Assembly: GCA_028281535.1 (NCBI GenBank)
Contig: JANQJS010000048.1
Location: 41,164 to 105,163 of the forward strand
Reading direction: 5' to 3'
Length of the DNA: 64,000 nucleotides
Source of the DNA: Sedimentisphaerales bacterium
Lineage (GTDB): Bacteria; Planctomycetota; Phycisphaerae; Sedimentisphaerales; SM23-30
The position numbers were made by a program, and so were the translations under genes. A model generated the notes under the pieces. That model worked only from the letters and a program-made list of their open reading frames with translations. It was not told the origin of the DNA and ran no database searches. Within the stretch, counting starts at the first letter, position 1. The number at the start of each line of letters is the position of its first letter. Shown piece by piece: positions 15,630 through 24,858 of this stretch.

Positions 15630-17810
15630 ATGAAAAAAAGACCGATACATGTAATTTTAGAAAACTTACAAGGTGTTGAACCTTGTGGAGATGGCTATAA
15701 GGCTCTTTGCCCAGCACATCATGACACTAATCCTAGTTTGAGCATCTGTGAAAGTGAGGGCAGATGGGTCAAAATGTATTGCCATGCCGGATGTCTATAT
15801 GAAGATATATTAAAAGCAATGGGGATATCTTACAATGATCTCTACACTTACAGTAAAAAAGCAAAACCAAAAGCTAAAATAATAGCAACTTATGATTACG
15901 TAGATGAAAATGGCAAACTTATATTCCAAGTAGTTCGCTATGAACCGAAAAATTTTAAACAGCGTCGCCCTGGAGTTAAAAGAAAATGGATTTTTAATCT
16001 TCAGGGAGTGAATCGAGTTTTATTTAATCTCCCTAACTTAATTGAGGCAAATACCGATGATTATATTTTTGTTGTAGAAGGTGAAAAAGACGTTGAAACA
16101 TTAAAGCGAAATGGGCTTGTCGCAACAACCTGTTCAGGTGGTGCAAACAAATGGCATTTAGTAGACTCGAGCCCTCTTCATGGCAAGAAAATCATAATTT
16201 TACCAGACAATGACAAAGCAGGTGTAAATCATGCTCATAAAATCGCTGCGTCGCTTCATGATCAAGTAAAAGAATTGAAAATTCTCGCCTTGCCAGATCT
16301 TCCTGAAAAAGGTGATGTGACGGATTGGTTTAATAGCGGAGGTATTAAGAGTGATTTGTTAAAACTAGTTGATGAAGCAGAGAACTTTGATTCTTCGACT
16401 TTAGAATCGGAAAATTCTAAAGATAAAATATTAACACTTGATCCACAAGACCCGTATCCGACCGCTCTCACATTTATTGATAGCTTATTTATGAAAGATG
16501 GCTGTAGAACTTTGCATTATTATGCAGGCAGCTTTTATTTGTTTGAAAGTAATAGGTATATCGAGATAGAGACAGACCAAATGAATAATATATTGTACAA
16601 CTTTTTAAGCACTGCGATAACGCCTTATACGGATGATGATGGCAACCCTAAACCTTTTAAGCCAAACACATCGAAGATCAACGACATTCTCAATGCATTG
16701 AGAGCTATAGTATTAATCACTAAAGACAAGAGGCCTCCATTATGGCTTACAGAAGGAAATCATCCAGATCCAACTGTCATTTTGCCAACAAAAAGCCTTC
16801 TATTAAATCTTAACACTTTTGAGTCAACGCCTTTGACTCCCGCCTTTTTTACAATGTGTAGTCTTGATTATGAATATAAGCCAGAATCATCACCTCCTGA
16901 AAAATGGATCGAATTTCTAAATTCGCTTTGGCCAGATGATCCCGATGCAATTTTGCTATTGCAAGAATGGTTTGGTTATTGCTTAACACCAGATACACGC
17001 AGACACAAAATGTTGTTAATCGTCGGGCCACCGAGGTCGGGCAAAGGCACAATTTCGAGGATTTTATCAGCCTTAGTTGGTGACGGAAATGTCGCTCGCC
17101 CGGTCTTAGATGCATTTGGATCAACTTTCGGCTTGTCAGGATTAATAGGTAAAACTCTTGCGATAATTTCAGACGCCAGACTCGGAGGCCAACAAAATGC
17201 TATAAAGGAAAGATTGCTTAATATAAGCGGTGAAGATCCAATCACAATTGATCGCAAATACAAAGACCCGATGGAATATAAACTGTTTTGTAGAATAATG
17301 ATGGCAACAAATGAGCTTCCTGCATTTCGTGAAGATAGTAGTGCATTGCCTTCAAGATTTCTTGGGCTTAAAATCAACCGTTCCTTCTTAAACAAAGAAG
17401 ATATTTCCTTAGAAGAAAAGTTGCGAACTGAGCTCCCAGATATTTTAAATTGGGCAATTGAAGGTTATCGTCGTCTCAAAAAGAATGACCAGTTTACTAT
17501 ACCTCAATCATCAAAAAATCTTCAAGAAGAATTGATTAAAGTATTTAATCCGATCGCAGTATTTGTTGAAGAGTGTTGTGTCGTTGATAATAACGAATTC
17601 GTGTATTGCAAAATGCTTTATCATGAATATGTAGATTGGTGCAACGAAAATAAATATACGCACCACAGAAGCATCAATCATTTTGGTAAATCACTACAAG
17701 CATATTTGCCACAAATAAGAGTTGAACGAGACACAGCATTACCAACACGCCCTACAATCTATTATGGCATAGGTCTCAGAAATGATCATAAGGAAGATGA
17801 TGAATTCTAG
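15630..17810 (+). CDS. Bifunctional primase / D5-type SF3 helicase (P4 family)
   Basis: The 726-residue protein has three blocks. The first is a CHC2-like zinc finger with C27, H30, C51 and C55 (CPAHHD...CHAGC). The second is a TOPRIM with VVEGEKDVE near 150 and LPDNDKAG near 192. The third is a C-terminal phage/plasmid primase-helicase region with Walker A IVGPPRSGKGT near 465, followed by RPVLDAFGSTFGLSGLIGK and MMATNELPAF. This is the replication protein expected in P4-like satellites and minimal integrative elements, where it primes and unwinds at the element's own origin. AAGGAG lies upstream of the ATG. The origin is probably nearby; the gap at 17811-18134 is a candidate. Confidence 0.88.
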   Translation: MKKRPIHVILENLQGVEPCGDGYKALCPAHHDTNPSLSICESEGRWVKMYCHAGCLYEDILKAMGISYNDLYTYSKKAKPKAKIIATYDYVDENGKLIFQVVRYEPKNFKQRRPGVKRKWIFNLQGVNRVLFNLPNLIEANTDDYIFVVEGEKDVETLKRNGLVATTCSGGANKWHLVDSSPLHGKKIIILPDNDKAGVNHAHKIAASLHDQVKELKILALPDLPEKGDVTDWFNSGGIKSDLLKLVDEAENFDSSTLESENSKDKILTLDPQDPYPTALTFIDSLFMKDGCRTLHYYAGSFYLFESNRYIEIETDQMNNILYNFLSTAITPYTDDDGNPKPFKPNTSKINDILNALRAIVLITKDKRPPLWLTEGNHPDPTVILPTKSLLLNLNTFESTPLTPAFFTMCSLDYEYKPESSPPEKWIEFLNSLWPDDPDAILLLQEWFGYCLTPDTRRHKMLLIVGPPRSGKGTISRILSALVGDGNVARPVLDAFGSTFGLSGLIGKTLAIISDARLGGQQNAIKERLLNISGEDPITIDRKYKDPMEYKLFCRIMMATNELPAFREDSSALPSRFLGLKINRSFLNKEDISLEEKLRTELPDILNWAIEGYRRLKKNDQFTIPQSSKNLQEELIKVFNPIAVFVEECCVVDNNEFVYCKMLYHEYVDWCNENKYTHHRSINHFGKSLQAYLPQIRVERDTALPTRPTIYYGIGLRNDHKEDDEF

Positions 17811-18134
17811 TAAAACCACATTTTGGTACGTACCGTACAAACACTTTTTAACCATTAAATACAATACAAGATAATAGGTTTATAAAAAATAGTAACAGTA
17901 GTGGTTAGGCCAGGTTAAGCGTACGGTATGTACTAAATCTAGATTACTGTCAAAAAGCAGTAAAATGGTCAGAGCAGCTAATAACATTATACATGCTACC
18001 AAACCGGCTTTAATAAATACTGACCACCACGGATGGCTTAGGGCGTTTTAGGTACGAATTATTAACAACCATAACTTATTGAATAGCGATTACTTACGAC
18101 ACTCATAAGCAGTGTCATTTTTACGTAAATTGTT
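17811..18134. other. Primase-integrase gap with inverted repeat; possible origin region
   Basis: GTACGTACCGTAC (17826-17838) and GTACGGTATGTAC (17921-17933) are inverted copies matching at 12 of 13 positions and spaced about 80 bases apart. Beyond them lies non-coding, AT-rich DNA with a weak hairpin at 18098-18123. A position next to the replication gene suggests an origin or an operator, but no iteron array is evident. Confidence 0.35.
18098..18123 (+). terminator. Weak terminator after the primase operon
   Basis: GACACT and AGTGTC form a 6-bp stem with a 7-base loop, followed by ATTTTT. It is short but well placed before the integrase promoter. Confidence 0.4.
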
Positions 18135-18163
18135 TTGCAACAAATAGTTATATGTATTATAAT
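18135..18163 (+). promoter_or_regulatory. Integrase promoter
   Basis: TTGCAA (18135-18140), a 17-base spacer and a perfect TATAAT (18158-18163). The -35 hexamer coincides with the TTG of a longer reading frame, which rules that start out and supports ATG 18219. Confidence 0.65.
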
Positions 18164-18218
18164 TCACATACGCAATGTATTGTTTGTATTAAAATTGAAA
18201 CATAGGATTCATCAGATA

Positions 18219-19874
18219 ATGGCAAGTATTTTTAAACGCAAATCAAATAGAAATCGAAAAGATAAACCTTGGATGATTTCTTATACTGACGAAAACGGTA
18301 TTCGCAAAACAATAACCGGCTCTACTGACAAAGCTGTAACGAAAGAGATAGCTCGCGCGCGAGAAGCTGAAGTTTCACGCCGAAAGCATGGTATTACGAA
18401 TGCCGCGGATGACCAATATAATCACCAAGGAAGCCGCCCAATTAATAATCATGTTGATGAGTATATTGGACATTGTAATCATGTGGGAATGTCAGAATGC
18501 ACCGTTGGCATGAAAATCAAGCATATCAATGAAATGATTAATTACACCAAAGCAAATCGGCTTGCAGATGTAGAATCTAATTCTGTAGGAAACTATTTAC
18601 AAAACCTCAAAGAATCTGGCAAGTCTGCACGTACAGTCAATCACTATCGATCAGATATCAATGCTTTCGTTAATTGGTGTGTCAAAAAGGGAAGAATCAG
18701 AAACAATCCTATCGCTTCAATCCCTAAGCTGAACGAGCAAGAAGACCGCAGACGCATTAGGCGAGCCCTAACGAACGAAGAACTAACTTATTTTCTCAAA
18801 GCAGTATCACAAATAGATAAAAATAATACGGACCTCTATCCTCCACGATATCCAATCTATTTTCTCGCTGCAATGACGGGACTTAGAAGAAAAGAATTGA
18901 AGCAACTCACATGGAAAGATGTCGATTTTGATAAATCCTCGATTACGATCAATGCTCAGATAAGTAAAGCTAAACGAGAGGACATCCTTCCCTTACACAA
19001 ACAGGTTTTAGATACACTTTCAGAGATTAAACCAGTTAGCTTAAACACAAATTCAAAAATCTTTCAAAACATACCCACGATAGAGACTTTTTACAAAGAC
19101 CTTACTAGGGCTCGCCGATCCTGGATTAATGAATCTGCTAATGCGACAGAAAAATTAGAACGTGAAAAATCAGATTTCCTTCGCAAAAAAGATTCTACAG
19201 GAAAAGTTGTCGACCTTCACGCCATGCGTACAACATTGGGAACAAATCTTGCTTTAGAGGGAATTGCTCCCCAAATCGCTCAAAAAATTATGCGGCATAG
19301 TGATTACAGAACAACGCTATCACATTACACCATACTAGGCCTAGCAGACACATCTAAAGCCATTAACAGCCTACCGGAGGTAAACATTAAAAAACAGCAG
19401 CAACAAAAGCTGGCAACAGGCACCGAAGGGCGCGCAGCGCATTTGACAGCGCGCATGCCGCAAAACCCTGCAATTTGCCGCACTGACATGCAACAACCAA
19501 ACAAAAATAAAACGATAAAACATAAAGGTAATAAAGAACAGTATCTGCCTGGAGAGACAAAGGATAGCGCTGAATTGCAAAGTGATGCGCCGACTAAAAA
19601 AGAAAAAGCGGGTGATGGGAATCGAACCCACACGACCAGCTTGGAAGGCTGGGGCTCTACCATTGAGCTACACCCGCATTTTAACAAAATGCAGATCCAG
19701 AGAATAGCCGTTTTAAGAGGCTTTGTCAAACACAATTATCACCGATTGAATCGCCTCATTTCACGCTCGGTATCGCGTTTCATCTGGTCCTTTTTAAGTT
19801 TATCACGCTTATCTGCATGTGACTTACCCGTTGCCAGCGCAATCTCAATTTTAGCTTTACCGCGATTGAAATAA
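18219..19874 (+). CDS. Tyrosine recombinase (island integrase), chimeric C-terminus
   Basis: The integrase starts at ATG 18219 (MASIFKRKS), downstream of its promoter. A SAM-like core-binding domain is followed by the catalytic domain: Arg in TGLRRKEL near 223, Lys in SKAKREDI, HAMR near 334, His in MRHSDY near 359 and the nucleophile Tyr in SHYTILGL near 369. Residues from about 375 on are a disordered-looking tail. From about residue 463 the frame passes through the att core, antisense to tRNA-Gly, and then antisense to the end of smpB, stopping at 19874. The native tail lies at the other end of the island (5070-5275). The enzyme integrates and excises the island at tRNA-Gly. Confidence 0.88.
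   Translation: MASIFKRKSNRNRKDKPWMISYTDENGIRKTITGSTDKAVTKEIARAREAEVSRRKHGITNAADDQYNHQGSRPINNHVDEYIGHCNHVGMSECTVGMKIKHINEMINYTKANRLADVESNSVGNYLQNLKESGKSARTVNHYRSDINAFVNWCVKKGRIRNNPIASIPKLNEQEDRRRIRRALTNEELTYFLKAVSQIDKNNTDLYPPRYPIYFLAAMTGLRRKELKQLTWKDVDFDKSSITINAQISKAKREDILPLHKQVLDTLSEIKPVSLNTNSKIFQNIPTIETFYKDLTRARRSWINESANATEKLEREKSDFLRKKDSTGKVVDLHAMRTTLGTNLALEGIAPQIAQKIMRHSDYRTTLSHYTILGLADTSKAINSLPEVNIKKQQQQKLATGTEGRAAHLTARMPQNPAICRTDMQQPNKNKTIKHKGNKEQYLPGETKDSAELQSDAPTKKEKAGDGNRTHTTSLEGWGSTIELHPHFNKMQIQRIAVLRGFVKHNYHRLNRLISRSVSRFIWSFLSLSRLSACDLPVASAISILALPRLK
19604..19653. repeat. attR: right attachment core
   Basis: Direct repeat of 5020-5069 with one mismatch. The island-supplied sequence restores the 3' half of tRNA-Gly. 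The core is simultaneously coding for the integrase on the plus strand. Confidence 0.92.
19607..19677 (-). tRNA. tRNA-Gly (anticodon TCC)
   Basis: On the minus strand the gene starts GCGGGTGTAGCTCAATGGTA. It has an anticodon stem CCAGC/GCTGG around CTTCCAA (anticodon TCC), a T arm with TTCGATT, and an acceptor end CACCCGC plus T. CCA is not encoded. It lies 61 bases downstream of smpB on the same strand and is the island's integration site. Confidence 0.95.
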
Positions 19875-20233
19875 ATCCGCAAAGGGATCAACGTACAGCG
19901 TTTCTGCTTAAGTTTATCCTCGAGCTTTTTGATCTCACGCTTATGGGCCAAAAGCTTTCGATTACGAGCAGGTTCATGGTTCATCAGATTGCCATGTGAG
20001 TAGACATTAATGTTGCACCCCATCAAGACTAATTCTCCGCCATGTATGCGAGCATAGGCTTCCTCCAGGCTAGCTTTACCTTCCCGCAAGCTCTTAACCT
20101 CAGTACCCACTAAGACCATGCCACATTCAAGTTTTTCTAAAATTTGGTACTCAAATTTAGCACGTTTATTTTTTATCGTGGGAGAAAATTTATTCGGCTG
20201 AGCCTTCGGCTCTTTTTTCTTCTTCTTAGCCAT
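19739..20233 (-). CDS. smpB: SsrA-binding protein SmpB
   Basis: The 164-residue SmpB is the tmRNA partner in trans-translation, rescuing stalled ribosomes. Landmarks are KFEYQILEKLECGMVLVGTEVKSLR, LVLMGCNINVYSHGN, and the basic tail ending in KRDTEREMRRFNR, which mimics a tRNA arm in the decoding centre. The N-terminus has an extra lysine-rich stretch. It is last in the translation cluster after frr, 67 bases away. The plus-strand integrase frame overlaps its 3' end in antisense, a result of island insertion. tmRNA itself is not seen in the window. Confidence 0.95.
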   Translation of the reverse strand: MAKKKKKEPKAQPNKFSPTIKNKRAKFEYQILEKLECGMVLVGTEVKSLREGKASLEEAYARIHGGELVLMGCNINVYSHGNLMNHEPARNRKLLAHKREIKKLEDKLKQKRCTLIPLRIYFNRGKAKIEIALATGKSHADKRDKLKKDQMKRDTEREMRRFNR

Positions 20234-20300
20234 GCTCAGACACTAACTTATCCAGATAGGAGCTCTTGAGGTCACCAGCCATGCAGACAGCCCTGACAAA

Positions 20301-20861
20301 CTAGATCTCAAGAATTTCAGTGGTTTTCGTTTTGACCATTTCATCAACTTTGGCGACAAATTTTTTGGTCAAATCTTCGGTTTCTTTTTTATATTCATCT
20401 CGATCATCTTCAGTAATCTCTTTACTCTTTTCAGCCTGCTCATAATGCTTAATGGCATCACGACGAGCATTTCGAACACTCACGCGAGCCTGCTCAGCCA
20501 TCTGCTTGACCGTCTGAGCCAATTGCTGACGACGCTCACCAGAAAGTGGCGGCATATTCAAACGCAATACTTTCCCATCGTTGCTAGGGGTAATTCCCAA
20601 TGATGAAGCAAGTAATGCTTTTTCAATTTCTTTTAGAGAAGAGGCATCAAATGGCTTGATCGTAATGCAAGTCGCTTCAGGCGTACTCAAGTTCGCCAGC
20701 TGCTTCAATGGGGTTTGCGAGCCATAGTAGTCCACTTTGATATGATCAACCAAAGCCGTGGACGCCCTTCCGGTACGCACGCCACTATATTCATGCTTGA
20801 GAAACTCAATCGCTTTTTCCATTTTTTCTTCAGCGTCTAATGCAATATCATCTGCCGACAT
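20301..20861 (-). CDS. frr: Ribosome recycling factor
   Basis: The 186 residues are the usual RRF length. It splits post-termination ribosomes with EF-G. Landmarks are EYSGVRTGRAS near residue 25, VDYYGSQTPLKQLANLSTPEA, TPSNDGKVLRLNMPPLSGERR, and a helical C-terminus. It follows pyrH by only 10 bases, so rpsB-tsf-pyrH-frr look like a single operon, a widely conserved order. Confidence 0.97.
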   Translation of the reverse strand: MSADDIALDAEEKMEKAIEFLKHEYSGVRTGRASTALVDHIKVDYYGSQTPLKQLANLSTPEATCITIKPFDASSLKEIEKALLASSLGITPSNDGKVLRLNMPPLSGERRQQLAQTVKQMAEQARVSVRNARRDAIKHYEQAEKSKEITEDDRDEYKKETEDLTKKFVAKVDEMVKTKTTEILEI

Positions 20862-20871
20862 CTTTTCACCT

Positions 20872-21600
20872 CTAACTTTGATTAGAAATTAACGTTCCCA
20901 CAGCTTCGCCCTGTACAACACGACAAACCGTTCCCTGTTTCATCAAATTACAAACAACCACATCGATATTACTCTGGCGACACATGGCAATGGCAGCCAC
21001 ATCCATAACTTTCAGATCCTGATTAATCACATCCGTAAACGAAAGCTTCTCATACATCTTAGCAGAGGCATCTTTCATTGGATCAGCATTGTAAACGCCA
21101 TCCACTTTCGTCGCTTTGACGATAAGATCCGCTTGAATTTCAGCAGCACGCAAAGCCGCACACGTATCTGTGGTTAGAAATGGATTTCCCGTTCCGCCAG
21201 CCAGTATCACAATGTGCCCACTGGCCAAATACTCGATAGCGGATTTATTCTTGAAAGGCTCGCATAGCGAGGTGATCTGAGACGCAGATAAAACTTTGAC
21301 GGAGGCTCCCTGCGACTCTAAACAATCACCCAACGCTAAACAATTAATCGCTGTTGCCAGCATTCCCATCTGATCAGCCGTCGCACGCTGGATACCCGTC
21401 GATTCACTGATCGCAGACCCACGAAGTAAATTCCCGGCACCTGTCACAACAGCTACTTGAACTCCCATTTGATGCAATTCTAAAATCTGCTTGGAAAGCA
21501 CCTCAAGGGATTCACTGGAAATGCCAAACCCGCCAGTACCAGAAAGACCTTCACCACTCACTTTTAGTAATACGCGATGATATTTCAGTTGGGTCTCCAT
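20872..21600 (-). CDS. pyrH: UMP kinase
   Basis: The 242-residue amino-acid-kinase-family protein phosphorylates UMP to UDP in pyrimidine synthesis. It has the N-terminal phosphate loop KVSGEGLSG, the GAGNLLRG segment, the ILAGGTGNPFLTTDTCAALRA signature that binds UMP, and KVMDVAAIAMCRQ near the end. It is placed between tsf and frr, as in many bacteria. Confidence 0.96.
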   Translation of the reverse strand: METQLKYHRVLLKVSGEGLSGTGGFGISSESLEVLSKQILELHQMGVQVAVVTGAGNLLRGSAISESTGIQRATADQMGMLATAINCLALGDCLESQGASVKVLSASQITSLCEPFKNKSAIEYLASGHIVILAGGTGNPFLTTDTCAALRAAEIQADLIVKATKVDGVYNADPMKDASAKMYEKLSFTDVINQDLKVMDVAAIAMCRQSNIDVVVCNLMKQGTVCRVVQGEAVGTLISNQS

Positions 21601-21672
21601 CGTTTGACTGAATACCGGTAATTGACTGGTTAATAATTTACATTAAAGGCAAATCAAGTTAACAAAAAGGAC

Positions 21673-22542
21673 TTAACCAATTTGCATACGAGCAAAACGA
21701 TTCAGAGAAACTTTTGCACCCACTTTTTTGCCAACTTCATCAATCAGTTGAGTGACAGTTTTGCTGTCATCTTTCACAAAAGGTTGTTCCAAAAGTACAA
21801 TTTCACCAAACCATTTATTCAATTTACCATCAACGATTTTATCGATAATATTTTCAGGCTTACCTTTGACTTGTTCTTTTGCGATATCACGCTCTTTAGC
21901 AACCAATTCTGCATCCACATCGTCACGTGTGGTCGCTTGAGGATTATTGGCTGTAATGTGCATTGCCAAGTCGCTTGCCAGCGTCTTCAAATCTTCAGAA
22001 GAAGCAGCATCCGCTGAATCGCTATCCAACTGAATCAAGGTACCCATTTTATCATTAAAGTGAACATAACTGAAGATCAAGCCATCACCAGCGAGCTGAT
22101 ATTTAGCAAAGTCACCAATCGTCATTTTCTCACCGGTCTTACTGACCATGTCATTGACAATGCTATCAACGGTTTTGCCACCAGCATCCAACGCACCTAA
22201 TGCTGCGGCATCTGCGGGTGTATCACCAGAAGCCAACAAGGCATCGCAAACAGCCTGGGTTGCAGCGACAAACTCATCGTTCTTTGCCGTAAAATCTGTT
22301 TCGCAACAAAGCATGACCATGGCAGCCGTTTTGCCATCATCAGAAATTTTACCGAGCACTTTACCTTCATTGGTTTCACGCTCGCCACGCTTTTCCATGA
22401 CCGCGGCACCTTTTTTACGGAGAAGCTCAACAGCTTTATCCATGTCGCCATCGGTTTCAGCCAATGCTTTTTTGCAATCCATCATCGCTTGACCTGAACG
22501 GTCACGTAATTCTTTCACCATAGCTGCAGATATAGCGGCCAT
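21673..22542 (-). CDS. tsf: Elongation factor Ts
   Basis: The 289-residue EF-Ts exchanges GDP on EF-Tu. The N-terminal UBA-like domain is visible as VKELRDRSGQAMMDCKKALAE, followed by the TDFTAKNDEF motif that contacts EF-Tu. The C-terminal repeat ends with the LNRFARMQIG-type tail. It is 79 bases downstream of rpsB, as usual. Confidence 0.97.
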   Translation of the reverse strand: MAAISAAMVKELRDRSGQAMMDCKKALAETDGDMDKAVELLRKKGAAVMEKRGERETNEGKVLGKISDDGKTAAMVMLCCETDFTAKNDEFVAATQAVCDALLASGDTPADAAALGALDAGGKTVDSIVNDMVSKTGEKMTIGDFAKYQLAGDGLIFSYVHFNDKMGTLIQLDSDSADAASSEDLKTLASDLAMHITANNPQATTRDDVDAELVAKERDIAKEQVKGKPENIIDKIVDGKLNKWFGEIVLLEQPFVKDDSKTVTQLIDEVGKKVGAKVSLNRFARMQIG

Positions 22543-22621
22543 AATAACATAAACTCCTCAGTAAATGCGTTAATAACTATGTAGCCCCTGACATAGGGGA
22601 AATATATTTAATAAACCAGTG

Positions 22622-23506
22622 CTAGTTGGTTTCGGTTTGCTTTTCAGCTACTGGCGTCGCAGGTGCTTCTGCTGCTGGAGCGGCAGGAGCCGGAGCAGCA
22701 TCAACAGGCGCTGGCGCCGGAGCGGCTGCGGTTTTTGAGATATCAGCAGCCTGTGAGGTTGACACACGACGACTACGTCGCTGTGGTTCACCGGACTGCT
22801 CATCCAATGCCTGCTGGATTGCACGACCTTTCTTGCCTTCATTGATCGCATCTGCCATTTGAGCCAAAACTAACTCAATCGCCTTCATAGCATCATCATT
22901 ACCCGGAATAGCCACATCAACGACACCAGGATCTGAATCAGTATCAAGCAGACAAATCGTTGGAATACCCAACTTCGCTGCTTCATGAATTGCAATATTT
23001 TCACGACGAGCATCAATGATCACCAAACAACCTGGTAATTTGTTCATATTACGAACACCTTCCAGGTTACGCTTGATCTTATGCATTTCGCGACGCAGCA
23101 TGGCTTGCATTTTTTTGCTGTGAGCTGCCATAGTGCCATCTTGCTCCATCGCTTCCAACTCTTCCATGCGACCCAAACGAGAACGAATCGTTCTAAAGTT
23201 TGTCAGCGTACCACCCAACCAACGCTCAGAGACATAATGCATGCCGCATCGTTCTGTTTGCTCTTGAATGGGTTTGCGAGCTTGTCGTTTTGTACCTACA
23301 AATAAAACATCTTGTCCATTAGCAACCACGTGTGACAAAAGCTTCTTTGACCGCAAAAGCCCTTTTATGGTTTCTTTAACATCAATAATATGGATCGAAT
23401 TGCGCGAACAAAAGATGTACGGTTTCATCTTAGGGTTCCATCGGCTACTCTTATGGCCGAAGTGGATGCCCGCATCAATTAGATCACGCACGAAAGCGTT
23501 ATTCAA
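22622..23506 (-). CDS. rpsB: Ribosomal protein S2 with Ala/Pro-rich tail
   Basis: The S2 core is clear: DAGIHFGHKSSRWNPKMKPY, GGTLTNFRTIRSRLGRMEELE, and IPTICLLDTDSDP. At 294 residues it is longer than typical S2 (about 230-260). The extra part is a low-complexity tail rich in Ala and Pro after residue 245. The start is TTG 23506, with GGAGGT 6 bases upstream. A promoter lies at 23572-23600. It heads the rpsB-tsf-pyrH-frr cluster. Confidence 0.96.
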   Translation of the reverse strand: MNNAFVRDLIDAGIHFGHKSSRWNPKMKPYIFCSRNSIHIIDVKETIKGLLRSKKLLSHVVANGQDVLFVGTKRQARKPIQEQTERCGMHYVSERWLGGTLTNFRTIRSRLGRMEELEAMEQDGTMAAHSKKMQAMLRREMHKIKRNLEGVRNMNKLPGCLVIIDARRENIAIHEAAKLGIPTICLLDTDSDPGVVDVAIPGNDDAMKAIELVLAQMADAINEGKKGRAIQQALDEQSGEPQRRSRRVSTSQAADISKTAAAPAPAPVDAAPAPAAPAAEAPATPVAEKQTETN

Positions 23507-23571
23507 AATGAACCTCCGAATTAACGTAATCTGGGTTAATAAAACACTCTAAAACACAATACGAATCTTTA

Positions 23572-23600
23572 AAAGTATGTTAAAAAAGCAGTTCTGTCAA
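23572..23600 (-). promoter_or_regulatory. Promoter of the rpsB operon
   Basis: On the minus strand there is TTGACA (23595-23600), a 17-base spacer and TACTTT (23572-23577). It is well placed about 65 bases upstream of the rpsB start. Confidence 0.6.
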
Positions 23601-23722
23601 GGCTAAAAACAGCTCTGAAAGTCCAGAATCTGCTTGTTTTTTACGAGGTGTGGCTCTCTCTGTTGCGAAGAATATAGCACAAAACCTTGACAAAATCAGC
23701 GAAAAATGTTGTTATTTGCAGC

Positions 23723-24856
23723 GTGAATCAAGAAAAACCTCTAAAAATCTTCTTCAGTGCGGCCGAAGCTAGTGGCGACCACCATGCCGCGAGCGTCATT
23801 TCAGAGCTAAAAATGCGGTTACCAGAGTCGAGCATCTCAGGCATTGGCGGCGAGAGTATGAAAAAAGCCGGATGTAACCTATTGAAAAATATGGTAGATA
23901 GCAGTGCAATGCTCCTTCACGTCCTTGGTAAACTCCGCTTTTTCAAACAAACCAAGCGCGAAGTCCAGACTTTTCTTGAATCAGAAAGACCAGATGTCGT
24001 CGTCGTCGTAGATTCATTTGCCTTCAATTCTCATATCGCAAAAACAGCCAAAAATCTGGAAATTCCCGTTATTTATTATGTCGCCCCACAACTTTGGGCC
24101 TGGGCCCCCTGGCGAATCGGCAAACTCAAACGAACTGCCACACGAATCGCCTGCCTGCTACCATTCGAGCAAAGCTGGTTTTCACAGCGGGGTGTTCAAT
24201 GCGACTATGTCGGGCATCCTCTGTTTGACAAACCAGAAAATCAAATCCCTGACAATAAAGAAGCAGACAAGAACGCAAACTTTCCCACCATCGCCCTTCT
24301 TTGTGGTTCGCGCGAGCATGAACGAAAAAGATTGTGGGAGCCCATGCAAACCATTGCCCGACAAATTAAGTCAGAATTCCCAAATGCAAAATTTATCTCA
24401 ACCACCATTAACCAGCAAGCAGCAGATGCCCTTCGCAATGACAGCGATCCTGATTTAGGTATTGAGATCAGACAAACCAACATAGCAGATGTCACCAAAC
24501 AAGCGGACCTTTGTCTTGTGGCTTCTGGAACAGCAACACTGGAAGTTGCCGTACAACATTGCCCTATGATCATTATGTATTACGTCAATCCAATCCAGTG
24601 GCACATGATCGGCCGCTGGCTGATTAACATTCCCCACATGTCGCTGGTCAATATTTTAGCGGGGCACGAGCTCATGCCGGAATACATGCCCTTTCATAAT
24701 CAGACTCACAAAATTGCAGAGCAAGCTATTGGTATTCTCAAAGATGATCAACTAAGAGATAAAATGCGAAACGACCTCAGCCAGCTAATAGATCCCATCT
24801 ACCAAAAAGGCGCATCTGTCAAAGCCGCTCAAATCATTATTGATACAATCTCTTAA
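23723..24856 (+). CDS. lpxB: Lipid-A-disaccharide synthase
   Basis: LpxB condenses UDP-2,3-diacylglucosamine with lipid X in lipid A synthesis at the inner membrane. Landmarks are KIFFSAAEASGDHHAA at the start, GIGGESMKKAG, VVVVDSFAFN, YVAPQLWAWAPWRIGKLK, and CLVASGTATLEVAV near the C-terminus. I place the start at GTG 23723, which leaves the usual short leader. A TTG at 23687 would extend it by 12 residues. It is divergent from rpsB. Its presence implies an LPS-type outer membrane. Confidence 0.93.
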   Translation: MNQEKPLKIFFSAAEASGDHHAASVISELKMRLPESSISGIGGESMKKAGCNLLKNMVDSSAMLLHVLGKLRFFKQTKREVQTFLESERPDVVVVVDSFAFNSHIAKTAKNLEIPVIYYVAPQLWAWAPWRIGKLKRTATRIACLLPFEQSWFSQRGVQCDYVGHPLFDKPENQIPDNKEADKNANFPTIALLCGSREHERKRLWEPMQTIARQIKSEFPNAKFISTTINQQAADALRNDSDPDLGIEIRQTNIADVTKQADLCLVASGTATLEVAVQHCPMIIMYYVNPIQWHMIGRWLINIPHMSLVNILAGHELMPEYMPFHNQTHKIAEQAIGILKDDQLRDKMRNDLSQLIDPIYQKGASVKAAQIIIDTIS

Positions 24857-24858
24857 TG

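Larger units (their letters stand above)
5020..19653. mobile_element. Integrative genomic island in tRNA-Gly(TCC) carrying a defence block
   Basis: Both ends carry the same 50-bp sequence, 5020-5069 and 19604-19653, differing at one base (5050 A, 19634 G). It corresponds to the 3' half of tRNA-Gly. The right copy is part of a complete tRNA gene; the left copy is only the displaced 3' half. A tyrosine integrase lies at the right end pointing outward, as expected. The cargo includes a D5-type primase-helicase, an AlpA-like regulator, a winged-helix regulator and a minus-strand block with a DEAH helicase-nuclease and a Gabija pair. No capsid, terminase, relaxase or conjugation genes are visible, so it resembles a satellite-like or minimal integrative element. 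The interior looks AT-richer than the flanks. Confidence 0.9.

Noticed and set aside
19325..19735. Minus-strand frame of 136 codons over the integrase end
   Set aside because: It overlaps the integrase, the att core and the tRNA in antisense and has low-complexity Cys/Phe-rich sequence with no family match.
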